Part shown: piece after piece, positions 36,898 through 44,205 of the stretch | Numbering within the stretch: the stretch's first letter is position 1 | Layout: every line of letters begins with the position of its first letter | Source of the DNA: Lishizhenia tianjinensis | GTDB taxonomy: Bacteria; Bacteroidota; Bacteroidia; Flavobacteriales_D; Crocinitomicaceae | Length of the DNA stretch: 64,000 nucleotides | Direction of reading: 5' to 3' | NCBI GenBank assembly: GCA_943330745.2 | Contig: CALQIX020000010.1 | Coordinates: 1 to 64,000, forward strand | Notes under the pieces: model-generated | What the model saw: the letters and a program-made list of their open reading frames with translations, nothing else | Told to the model about the DNA's origin: nothing | Databases searched by the model: none | Made by a program: the position numbers and the translations under genes

Positions 36898-37287
36898 ATG
36901 GAATTTAAAGAAATAATTAGTCATGTTGAACTCTTCCATAATTCATTTGGCATTAAAAATCATTATGAACCAACAAGTCAATTAACCAATTCTGAAGTAG
37001 AGTTGCGTTATAATTTAATGAAGGAGGAAAATGAAGAATATTTGGAAGCAGCAAAAAATAATGATTTAGTTGAGATTGCCGATGCCTTAGGTGATCAATT
37101 GTATATTTTGTGCGGAACTATATTGCGCCATGGATTACAGCATAAAATAGAAGAGGTATTTTCCGAAATTCAACGTTCTAACATGAGTAAATTGGATGCA
37201 GATGGTCAACCAATTTATCGGGAAGATGGCAAGGTAATGAAATCAGAATTGTATTTCCGGCCGAATATTCAAAAAATTCTAGAATAA
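36898..37287 (+). CDS. MazG-like NTP pyrophosphohydrolase
   Basis: This 129-residue cytoplasmic protein fits the all-alpha NTP pyrophosphatase superfamily (MazG / PRA-PH type). The metal-binding helix pair is visible: LMKEENEEYLEAA (ExxEE) at about residues 40-53 and LVEIADALGDQLYIL (ExxD) at about 59-73. A single domain of this size is common in Bacteroidota, and many members hydrolyse nucleoside triphosphates; the exact nucleotide cannot be read here. It is not HisE, since no histidine genes are adjacent and the surface sequence differs. It converges with the minus-strand EEP gene with 3 nt between stops. Confidence 0.78.
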   Translation: MEFKEIISHVELFHNSFGIKNHYEPTSQLTNSEVELRYNLMKEENEEYLEAAKNNDLVEIADALGDQLYILCGTILRHGLQHKIEEVFSEIQRSNMSKLDADGQPIYREDGKVMKSELYFRPNIQKILE

Positions 37288-37290
37288 AAA

Positions 37291-38235
37291 TTAATCGGTG
37301 TCTTTTCCTGTTATTAGTTGAAAAACAACAGGTAAATGATCGGAGTATTTCGCTCTGAAATCATCGTGATCGTAAGGTTCAATAACATTCGTTGGATTAA
37401 ATGTCTTAGCTGCTTTTTGTAAGTCAATAGCACTAAATGAATTCAATATTAAATCCTCTTTTGAATGAGAATTATAAAAAATATGATCGTATGGTTTTCC
37501 TTTTTCCTTCGTTTCATAAATTTTAGTATTCGTGAATTTACATTTCTCGTTTAAACTAAAAAAATCTAAACTTTTGAAATGTAAGAATTCACTAGATTCG
37601 TAAATGTTGCAATCTCCCAAGATCAAGAAATCTTTATTTTTTTCAGGTTGTTTTTTAGTCCAATTAAACAAATAGCTGAACTCAGTTTGCCTTCTTGCAT
37701 AATCTTCTTTTGTGTCTCCCGGATTTAAATGAACAGGAATAACCGAAAATGTTGAATTTCCTTTTACGGTTTTAAATGGGAAAACATAAGATACTCTATC
37801 CTGATTGGGATTAGCTACCAAAGGTTCACTCACAAAACCAAAATAGCGCGAGGAATCACAATGAATTTTATTTCGTTTGTAAAAAACAATCCACCATTCA
37901 CTTGCTGTTGAGTTTACATGATTTTTAGTTGGCCCAGTATCTTCTGCAGAAAGCCAAAACGAAAAACCTGCTTTTTTCATTTCGGTTAAAAAAGCTTTAC
38001 TTTCTTCGTCAATTTTATAAGGTGTTTTATCCCCAAAAAATCCAGCAACAGGCGGAGCAACTAATTCTTGAATGATAACCATATCATAAGGCTTCATTAT
38101 TTTACTAATTGTGGCGTTGTCCTTATTTTTAAAATTACCCAAGAATTGAATGTTAAAAGAACAAATATTTAATGTGTCTTGACAAAATAAAATCGGTCCA
38201 CAGAGAATAAAATAAAGAATAAATGTATTTTTCAT
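37291..38235 (-). CDS. Secreted endonuclease/exonuclease/phosphatase-fold protein
   Basis: This 314-residue exported protein has the DNase I-like fold. It has a Sec signal (KNTFILYFILCGPILFCQ). The catalytic blocks are CSFNIQFLG with the Asn, IIQELV with the metal Glu, the His region near VIPVHLNPGDTKED, LILGDCNIY with the Asp and Asn, and SDHLPVVF near the C-terminus with the Asp-His pair. Family members cleave DNA or RNA, or act as phosphatases; an extracellular or periplasmic nuclease is likely. I use ATG 38235, since the upstream TTG 38241 falls in the promoter element. Confidence 0.83.
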   Translation of the reverse strand: MKNTFILYFILCGPILFCQDTLNICSFNIQFLGNFKNKDNATISKIMKPYDMVIIQELVAPPVAGFFGDKTPYKIDEESKAFLTEMKKAGFSFWLSAEDTGPTKNHVNSTASEWWIVFYKRNKIHCDSSRYFGFVSEPLVANPNQDRVSYVFPFKTVKGNSTFSVIPVHLNPGDTKEDYARRQTEFSYLFNWTKKQPEKNKDFLILGDCNIYESSEFLHFKSLDFFSLNEKCKFTNTKIYETKEKGKPYDHIFYNSHSKEDLILNSFSAIDLQKAAKTFNPTNVIEPYDHDDFRAKYSDHLPVVFQLITGKDTD

Positions 38236-38238
38236 ATA

Positions 38239-38246
38239 CAAATATA
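38239..38246 (-). promoter_or_regulatory. Putative -7 promoter element of the EEP nuclease gene, leaderless layout
   Basis: The minus strand reads TATATTTG, an exact match ending 3 nt before the ATG at 38235. Confidence 0.55.
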
Positions 38247-38277
38247 CATTTAGTTAACGAAAAAAATATATTAAAAC

Positions 38278-38313
38278 AAAAAGAGGAACAAGATTGTGCT
38301 TGTTCCTCTTTTT
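38278..38313 (-). terminator. Intrinsic terminator after mnmD
   Basis: AAAAAGAGGAACAAG (38278-38292) and its exact complement (38299-38313) form a perfect 15-bp hairpin with a 6-nt loop. On the minus strand it ends mnmD about 105 nt past the stop, and T runs flank both sides. It also separates mnmD from the promoter of the EEP gene. Confidence 0.88.
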
Positions 38314-38418
38314 GCTAAACCATGCTAAAACTATAAACTCGAATTACCACTATGAAAAGTAATTCGATGCAAATTTACTTTCTTTTTACAAACCTGATAT
38401 TACTGAAATGTTAATTAA

Positions 38419-39093
38419 TCAAAATCTTTTCCATGCTAGCGTCATTTCTCGTTTTCCTGGTGGGCCAGGTTTCGATTCAATTGAGAAGCCAACAGCTTTT
38501 AAATCTCGTTTAACTTGTCCTTTGGCGCAATAAGTTACAAACAAGCCATTTTCCTTGAGGGCATTGAAAAGTTTAGTAAATAGTTCGATCGTCCACATGT
38601 TTGCCTGCGCCCTTGGACCGAAAGCATCATAAAAAACAATATCGAAATAATCGGAAGTCAGGTCAAACTCTTCGATTTTACTATTTATTTTCGTTAAATG
38701 AAATTTTGAATGTATTACTTGGTTTTCATTCCAAGGAGAATGATTGATTTTTTTTTGAATTTCAATGCTCGAAGGAAAGGATAAGAGTTTTGCATAATTC
38801 ATTTTACTTTGTTCTAGATCTGAAAGCGGAAAGGCTTCAATTCCGGCGTAATCAATAGTTCCTTTCTCTTTTTCGATACAAGAAATCGCAGCAAGTAAAG
38901 CATTCAAACCACTACCAAATCCAATTTCGAGAATAGCTATATTCTCTTTATGGATAAATTCATTTAATCCATTCAAAATAAATACATGTTTTGCTTCTTG
39001 AATAGCACCATGTATGGAATGATAATGCTCATTTAGATCTGGTAAATAGATTGTTGGGCTACCATCTTTTGTAATAATAATTTCTCTTTTCAT
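38419..39093 (-). CDS. mnmD: tRNA 5-aminomethyl-2-thiouridine methyltransferase
   Basis: This 224-residue protein matches stand-alone MnmD, which makes the last step of mnm5s2U34 in the tRNA wobble position using SAM; in E. coli the activity is one half of the fused MnmC. The SAM-binding loop ILEIGFGSGLNALLA is at about 53-67. The fingerprint FYDAFGPRAQANMW near 150 and KPGPPGKREMTLAWKRF at the C-terminus are characteristic. The oxidase half of MnmC is absent, as expected for this group. It has a near-consensus -7 element (TAAACTTG) 8 nt upstream and a strong terminator. Confidence 0.88.
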   Translation of the reverse strand: MKREIIITKDGSPTIYLPDLNEHYHSIHGAIQEAKHVFILNGLNEFIHKENIAILEIGFGSGLNALLAAISCIEKEKGTIDYAGIEAFPLSDLEQSKMNYAKLLSFPSSIEIQKKINHSPWNENQVIHSKFHLTKINSKIEEFDLTSDYFDIVFYDAFGPRAQANMWTIELFTKLFNALKENGLFVTYCAKGQVKRDLKAVGFSIESKPGPPGKREMTLAWKRF

Positions 39094-39197
39094 TTGCTGT
39101 ACAAGTTTACGAGCTTTTTAACAATTGTTAATAGCAAACATGAATATCTTTTCCGAAAGATTCAGACGAACGCTTCGTTAGAGCGGCTAGAATTCGC

Positions 39198-39205
39198 TAT
39201 ATTTG
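39198..39205 (+). promoter_or_regulatory. Putative -7 promoter element of dnaB, leaderless layout
   Basis: TATATTTG is an exact match ending 4 nt before the dnaB ATG at 39210. It probably serves the whole dnaB to 43670 cluster. Confidence 0.55.
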
Positions 39206-39209
39206 TTCT

Positions 39210-40760
39210 ATGGATATGAATACAGAAAATGGCAGAAAAGCAGGAAATAGGATAAAACAAGCTTCTAATGTCTTATTGAGTGATATTGGTAAAGTTCCGC
39301 CACAAGCTGTTGATATTGAGCAAATTGTACTTGGTGCCATGATGTTGGAAAAAAATGCAGTTTCCAAAACCATTGACATTCTCAAACCAGCTAGTTTTTA
39401 TGATCCGAAACATCAATATATTTATGCTGCAATTCGCGAATTATTCGCAAGTACAAATCCGATTGATTTAATTACTGTTTCTACACTGTTAAAACAGCGA
39501 GGTGAATTAGAAGCGTCTGGTGGAGCTGCTTATTTGTCTCAATTGACCAATCGTGTTGCATCTGCCGCACATATAGAATTCCACGCCCGCGTAATTTCGG
39601 AAAAGCACATTAAAAGAGAATTGATTCGAATGAGTAGCGATATTATTCGAGATTCATACGACGATACGAAAGATGTATTTGATGTGATGGGTAGTGCAGA
39701 AGGGGAGTTATTTCAAATTGCTGAAAATAATATGGGCAAGCAAGTGCAAAACTTACAAAGTGTTGTTCTTGAGGCGATTGAAGAAATCGAAAAGGCTTCT
39801 CAAAATTCAGATGGTATTTCTGGAATACCCACGGGATTCTTTGATTTGGATAAACTTACGTCTGGTTGGCAACGTTCTGATATGATCGTTATAGCCGCAA
39901 GACCTGCAATGGGTAAAACAGCTTTTGTTTTGTCTATGGCCCGAAACACAGCCGTTGATTATGGGAAAGCAGTTGCCCTTTTTTCGTTAGAAATGTCGTC
40001 TGTTCAGTTGGTGAAACGATTGATTTCTAGCGAGGCGCGAATTCATGCTGAAAAATTGAGAAAGGGAAATCTTAGAGAAGATGAATTTCAACAACTTCAT
40101 TCGCGGATAACGAAATTAGCTACGGCTCCGATTTTCATTGACGATACGGCTGGATTAAGTGTTTTTGATTTACGGGCCAAGTGTAGACGCCTTAAAATGC
40201 AACACAATATTGAATTAGTAATTATTGATTACTTGCAGTTAATGTCGGCAAAAGATGGAAAAGGTGGTGGAAATAGAGAGCAAGAAATATCCACTATTTC
40301 AAGATCGATTAAAGAAATTGCTAAAGAATTAAACATTCCAATTATTGCACTTTCTCAGTTGAGTCGTTCAGTTGAGCAAAGAGGAGGCGATAAACGTCCT
40401 ATATTGTCTGATCTTCGTGAATCGGGAGCTATTGAGCAAGATGCTGATATCGTCGGTTTTATTTATCGTCCTGATTATTATGGTTTCCTGGAAGATGAGG
40501 AGGGTAATCCAAATAATGGTATTGGAGAAATTATAATAGCGAAACATAGAAATGGTGCAACGGATCGCGTTCGTTTGCGTTTTGTTCAGGAATATGCTCG
40601 TTTTGAAAATATTGAATCATTTGAAGGAAATAGTATGAATAATACATTTAAAAATGCTAAAAATGAATCCTATACCATTACGGTTCCTAGTAATTTTGAT
40701 AATGTACAAGATTCTTCTCAAGATATTGATCTAGAAGGTGGAGAATCCGCTCCTTTTTAA
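39210..40760 (+). CDS. dnaB: Replicative DNA helicase
   Basis: DnaB is the ring helicase that unwinds DNA at the replication fork. The 516-residue protein has the N-terminal DnaB collar domain (PPQAVDIEQIVLGAMMLE, at about 28-135) and the RecA-like C-terminal domain from about 205: GIPTGFFDLDKLTSGWQ, Walker A ARPAMGKTAF near 230, FSLEMSS, Walker B with VIIDYLQLM and LSQLSRSVEQR, and DADIVGFIYRP. A longer acidic Asn-rich tail follows the core. No intein is present. It leads a compact run of five genes with overlaps or gaps of at most 10 nt. Confidence 0.95.
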   Translation: MDMNTENGRKAGNRIKQASNVLLSDIGKVPPQAVDIEQIVLGAMMLEKNAVSKTIDILKPASFYDPKHQYIYAAIRELFASTNPIDLITVSTLLKQRGELEASGGAAYLSQLTNRVASAAHIEFHARVISEKHIKRELIRMSSDIIRDSYDDTKDVFDVMGSAEGELFQIAENNMGKQVQNLQSVVLEAIEEIEKASQNSDGISGIPTGFFDLDKLTSGWQRSDMIVIAARPAMGKTAFVLSMARNTAVDYGKAVALFSLEMSSVQLVKRLISSEARIHAEKLRKGNLREDEFQQLHSRITKLATAPIFIDDTAGLSVFDLRAKCRRLKMQHNIELVIIDYLQLMSAKDGKGGGNREQEISTISRSIKEIAKELNIPIIALSQLSRSVEQRGGDKRPILSDLRESGAIEQDADIVGFIYRPDYYGFLEDEEGNPNNGIGEIIIAKHRNGATDRVRLRFVQEYARFENIESFEGNSMNNTFKNAKNESYTITVPSNFDNVQDSSQDIDLEGGESAPF

Positions 40761-40769
40761 TTATCAAAC

Positions 40770-42035
40770 ATGAAAAAATATTGCTGTCTATTACTTTTAC
40801 TTTTTTTAACCAAATTTTCGTGGTCAACTAAGTTGTTGGTTCCCATGGACGATAGTCAGTCTAATCATTTAAAGGCATATGGTCTGTCGTTTTGGGCTTT
40901 GGAAAAAGGTGTTGTCATTGAATGGTTACTCAATTATAAAGGAGGTTCATTTTTGTTTCCTCATTTAGTGAATCTGGAGGAAGAACTAATTATTCGTGGA
41001 ATTAAATACCAAGTCTTGACAGATGGTCAGGTAAATCAAATTAAAAATCAAATAGCTGATCCAGAGGTGAATATGGAGTTGATTCAATTGGAAAAAGCGC
41101 CAAAAATTGCAGTGTATTCTCCTCCAGGAACCCAACCTTGGGATGATGCTGTGACAATGGTTTTAAAATATGCAGAAATTCCCTATGATCAGATATATGA
41201 TTCGGCGATTGTAATGGGAGTTTTGCCCAAATACGATTGGCTGCATTTGCACCATGAAGATTTTACAGGGCAATATGGAAAATTCTATGCAAGTTTTAGA
41301 AATGCTCCGTGGTATAGAGAACAACAAGCATTGGCTGAGCGTGACGCAAAAATGTTAGGATTTGATAAAGTTTCAAAAATGAAATTAGCTGTCGCACTAA
41401 ACCTTAAGAATTTTGTGATTGGTGGTGGTTATTTGTTTACGATGTGTAGCGGTACAGATAGCTTTGATATTGCTCTCGCTGCTGAAAATACAGATATTTG
41501 CGAGTCCATGTACGATGGTGATCCAGCAGATCAAAAAGCACAAAATAAATTGGATTTCACACAAACTTTTGCCTTTAAAGATTTTATTTTAGAGAGAGAT
41601 CCCATGGTATATGAATATTCTAATATTGATGGTACGGATTTACACAGAATGGGAGTTGTGACGGAAGAAACGGATGTTTTTACTCTATTTGATTTTTCTG
41701 CTAAATGGGACGTTGTTCCAACTATGCTTACCCAATGCCACACCGATGAAGTGAAAGGATTTATGGGGCAGACAACCGATTTTAAAAAGGATTACATTAA
41801 AAATAATGTATTGATTCTCGGAGAAAACAAGGCGCTTGGTACTGCTAAGTATATTCATGGTGAATTTGGTCAAGGAACTTGGACGTTTTATGCTGGACAT
41901 GATCCAGAGGATTACGAGCACCGTGTGGGAGATCCTCACACAGATTTAAATTTACATTCCAATTCACCAGGTTATCGATTGATTTTGAATAACATTCTTT
42001 TTCCGGCAGCTAAAAAGAAAAAAAGAAAAACCTAA
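40770..42035 (+). CDS. Conserved secreted protein of Bacteroidota, often misnamed asparagine synthetase B
   Basis: This 421-residue exported protein (signal KKYCCLLLLLFLTKFSWS) belongs to a conserved family of Bacteroidota that is often labelled asparagine synthetase B, but I see neither the N-terminal glutaminase Cys nor the PP-loop SGGxDS of that enzyme. Conserved stretches are PMDDSQSNHLKAYG, YKGGSFLFPH, HLHHEDFTGQYGKFYASFR, FTMCSGTDSFDIALAA and IHGEFGQGTWTFYAGHDPEDY. The fold may be related to ThuA or class I amidotransferase-like domains, given FTMCSG and the late GHDPED. The tail ends in KKKKRKT. Its role is unknown. Placed between dnaB and tsaE with 9 nt and 2 nt gaps. Confidence 0.72.
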   Translation: MKKYCCLLLLLFLTKFSWSTKLLVPMDDSQSNHLKAYGLSFWALEKGVVIEWLLNYKGGSFLFPHLVNLEEELIIRGIKYQVLTDGQVNQIKNQIADPEVNMELIQLEKAPKIAVYSPPGTQPWDDAVTMVLKYAEIPYDQIYDSAIVMGVLPKYDWLHLHHEDFTGQYGKFYASFRNAPWYREQQALAERDAKMLGFDKVSKMKLAVALNLKNFVIGGGYLFTMCSGTDSFDIALAAENTDICESMYDGDPADQKAQNKLDFTQTFAFKDFILERDPMVYEYSNIDGTDLHRMGVVTEETDVFTLFDFSAKWDVVPTMLTQCHTDEVKGFMGQTTDFKKDYIKNNVLILGENKALGTAKYIHGEFGQGTWTFYAGHDPEDYEHRVGDPHTDLNLHSNSPGYRLILNNILFPAAKKKKRKT

Positions 42036-42037
42036 AA

Positions 42038-42466
42038 ATGGATTGGAAAGTTGAAAATGAATCAAGTATTCCGGATATAGCTGCTGAAATCAGTAAGTTT
42101 CTACCTCAAAAGGGGCTTGTTTTATTCGATGCTGAAATGGGTTCTGGTAAAACGACTTTAATTCGTTCACTTTTATCGATTTTCACCACTGAAGAATTTC
42201 AAGGTTCTCCCACTTATTCTTTGGTCAATCAATATACCTCGAAGCAAAATGCACCCATCTATCATTTTGATTTATATAGACTTAAGGACGAAAAAGAATT
42301 GTTTGATATTGGATTTGAAGATTATCTAACCGATAACGCGCTGTTATTCATTGAATGGCCTGAAAAAAGTTTAAAATTCCTTCCAGATAACATTTATTGG
42401 GTGTATATTCGTGTTAATGATAAGAATCACCGCTTAATTGAATTGAAACATGATAACAGATCCTGA
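42038..42466 (+). CDS. tsaE: tRNA threonylcarbamoyladenosine biosynthesis ATPase
   Basis: TsaE is the P-loop ATPase that works with TsaB and TsaD to form t6A at tRNA position 37. The 142-residue protein has Walker A EMGSGKTT (residues 33-40), the FQGSPTYSLVNQY stretch with the conserved Ser/Thr, YHFDLYRLKDEKEL and FIEWPEKS, all standard TsaE blocks. Length is typical. It follows the secreted protein by 2 nt, and its last 17 bases overlap the start of ald, so translation of the two is probably coupled. Confidence 0.93.
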   Translation: MDWKVENESSIPDIAAEISKFLPQKGLVLFDAEMGSGKTTLIRSLLSIFTTEEFQGSPTYSLVNQYTSKQNAPIYHFDLYRLKDEKELFDIGFEDYLTDNALLFIEWPEKSLKFLPDNIYWVYIRVNDKNHRLIELKHDNRS

Positions 42467-43670
42467 AGTATTAAAAGGTTTGATGCAGCAAGGAAACTTG
42501 CTACCACAAGAGGAAATGCTTGAAATTAAAAAGAGAAAGGGAAGTCTGTTCATTGGTATCCCAAAAGAAATCTCATTTCAAGAAAGGAGAGTGGGCTTGG
42601 TGCCAGAGGCTGTTCATTTATTAGTTGCAAATGGCCATCGTGTGCGCGTTGAAGCAGGTTGTGGCATTGGAGCAAATTTTTCGGACAACGATTATAGTGA
42701 AGCGGGTGCTGAAATTTGTTCAGATCGTAAAGAAATTTATGCGTGTGATATTATATTTAAAGTAACACCTCCTTCCGAAGAAGAAGCTGATTTAATGGTT
42801 GGTAATCAAACATTTATTTCAGCATTACAAATCGCTACTCAACCGAAAGAAATTCTTAAAAAATTAATCGCAAAGAAAATCACTGCTGTTGCTTGGGATT
42901 ATATTAAAGATGAGGAAGGCGTTTTCTCCGTTGTTCGTACCTTGGGCGAAATTGCGGGTACAACCTCTATTTTAATTGCAGGTGAATTACTTTCTTCTTA
43001 TTCGTCTGGAAAAGGAATGATGCTTGGTGGAATTGCTGGTGTGCAGCCTACAGAGGTCGTAGTAATTGGTGCAGGAACTGTGGGTGAATTTGCGACGCGC
43101 TCCGCAATTGGATTAGGAGCGTCAGTTAAGGTTTTTGATAATTCTCTTTCTAAATTACGTCGCTTGCAAAACAACATAGGATCAAGAGTTTATACCTCTA
43201 TAATTCAACCAAAGGTTTTGGCAAAAGCTATTCGTAGAGCTGATGTTGTAATCGGAGCACTTAGATCTCCATTGGGAAGAACTCCTTGTGTGGTTACTGA
43301 AACCATGATTGAATCAATGAAATTGGGTTCAGTTGCTGTGGACGTGAGTATTGACCAAGGCGGCTGTTTTGAAACAAGTAGAATCACCAATCACATTGAT
43401 CCCACGTTTGTGAAACATGGTGTAATTCATTATTGTGTTCCGAATATTGCATCAAGAGTTTCTAGAACGGCATCTTTTGCGCTTTCCAATATTTTTTCTC
43501 CTCTAATTCTCGAAATGGGAAATAACGGTGGTTCAGTTGAATTAATTCGCAGAAACGAAGGTTTTAGAAATGGTGTTTATATCTACAAAGGCGTATTAAC
43601 GAGTGAAGTTTTGGGAAAAGTATTTGATCTTAAATATAAAAATATAGAATTACTATTGCCCAGATTGTAA
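42450..43670 (+). CDS. ald: Alanine dehydrogenase
   Basis: Ald reversibly deaminates alanine to pyruvate with NAD. The 406-residue protein has IGIPKEISFQERRVGLVPEAV with the substrate Arg and Lys region, a GHRVRVEAGCGIGANF segment, the NAD-binding motif VVIGAGTVGEFA near 205, and VDVSIDQGGCFETS and HYCVPNIAS with the conserved residues near the C-terminus. It is slightly longer at the N-terminus than classical Ald (about 370), with a 30-residue lead MITDPEVLKGLMQQGN, which is common in Bacteroidota. It overlaps tsaE by 17 bases and shares one base with the next gene. Confidence 0.9.
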   Translation: MITDPEVLKGLMQQGNLLPQEEMLEIKKRKGSLFIGIPKEISFQERRVGLVPEAVHLLVANGHRVRVEAGCGIGANFSDNDYSEAGAEICSDRKEIYACDIIFKVTPPSEEEADLMVGNQTFISALQIATQPKEILKKLIAKKITAVAWDYIKDEEGVFSVVRTLGEIAGTTSILIAGELLSSYSSGKGMMLGGIAGVQPTEVVVIGAGTVGEFATRSAIGLGASVKVFDNSLSKLRRLQNNIGSRVYTSIIQPKVLAKAIRRADVVIGALRSPLGRTPCVVTETMIESMKLGSVAVDVSIDQGGCFETSRITNHIDPTFVKHGVIHYCVPNIASRVSRTASFALSNIFSPLILEMGNNGGSVELIRRNEGFRNGVYIYKGVLTSEVLGKVFDLKYKNIELLLPRL

Positions 43671-44110
43671 TGTTCAGTCAACTCAATTTACCGCAAGCGC
43701 AATTACAAATTTCAAAAAGAGAAAATCAGTTCTTTGTTACTTGTTTGGTTAGAAAGAAAAAGATTTTGTTAACTCCTGAAGAATGGGTTAGACAGCATTT
43801 AATTCATTATCTTGTTGTTTCCAAAGGTTTTGCTCTTGGTAGGTTAGGTGTTGAGGTTTCCTTGAAATTTAATGGATTAGCAAAAAGGGCAGATTTGGTT
43901 TATTTTAATCATGATTTGGAACCAACGCATGTTTTTGAATGTAAAGCTGCTACTGTCCAGCTAACAACTGAAACCATCTTTCAAATCGCAACTTATAATA
44001 GTAAAATAAAAGCCAATTTTTTGATGATTTCAAATGGATTAGATCATTATATTTTTGAAAATAAGGACTCAAATCTAATTCCAATAGCTGATTTTCCAGT
44101 GTTAAATTAA
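43670..44110 (+). CDS. HsdR_N-like restriction-nuclease-fold protein
   Basis: This 146-residue protein matches the HsdR_N_2 family (type I restriction enzyme R subunit, N-terminal-like), a small stand-alone nuclease-like fold. The PD-(D/E)xK-type core is visible as KRADLVYF (Asp) and HVFECKAA (ExK), with TTETIFQIATYN following. It lacks the helicase motor and any methyltransferase or specificity partner nearby, so it is probably not a working restriction system. Function is unknown. Its ATG overlaps the last base of ald (TAATG), so it is the last gene of the dnaB cluster. Confidence 0.8.
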   Translation: MFSQLNLPQAQLQISKRENQFFVTCLVRKKKILLTPEEWVRQHLIHYLVVSKGFALGRLGVEVSLKFNGLAKRADLVYFNHDLEPTHVFECKAATVQLTTETIFQIATYNSKIKANFLMISNGLDHYIFENKDSNLIPIADFPVLN

Positions 44111-44205
44111 GTCCATTGACGTTGTGAAAGTTACAGAATAAAAAAGCACTAAATAGTTATTGAATAAAAATCTGATCGTTCTTGAAGAAAAATACGTTTT
44201 TATAT

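Noticed and set aside
43670-44110. Active type I restriction system
   Set aside because: Only an HsdR_N-like domain is present; the motor, methylase and specificity subunits are missing nearby.
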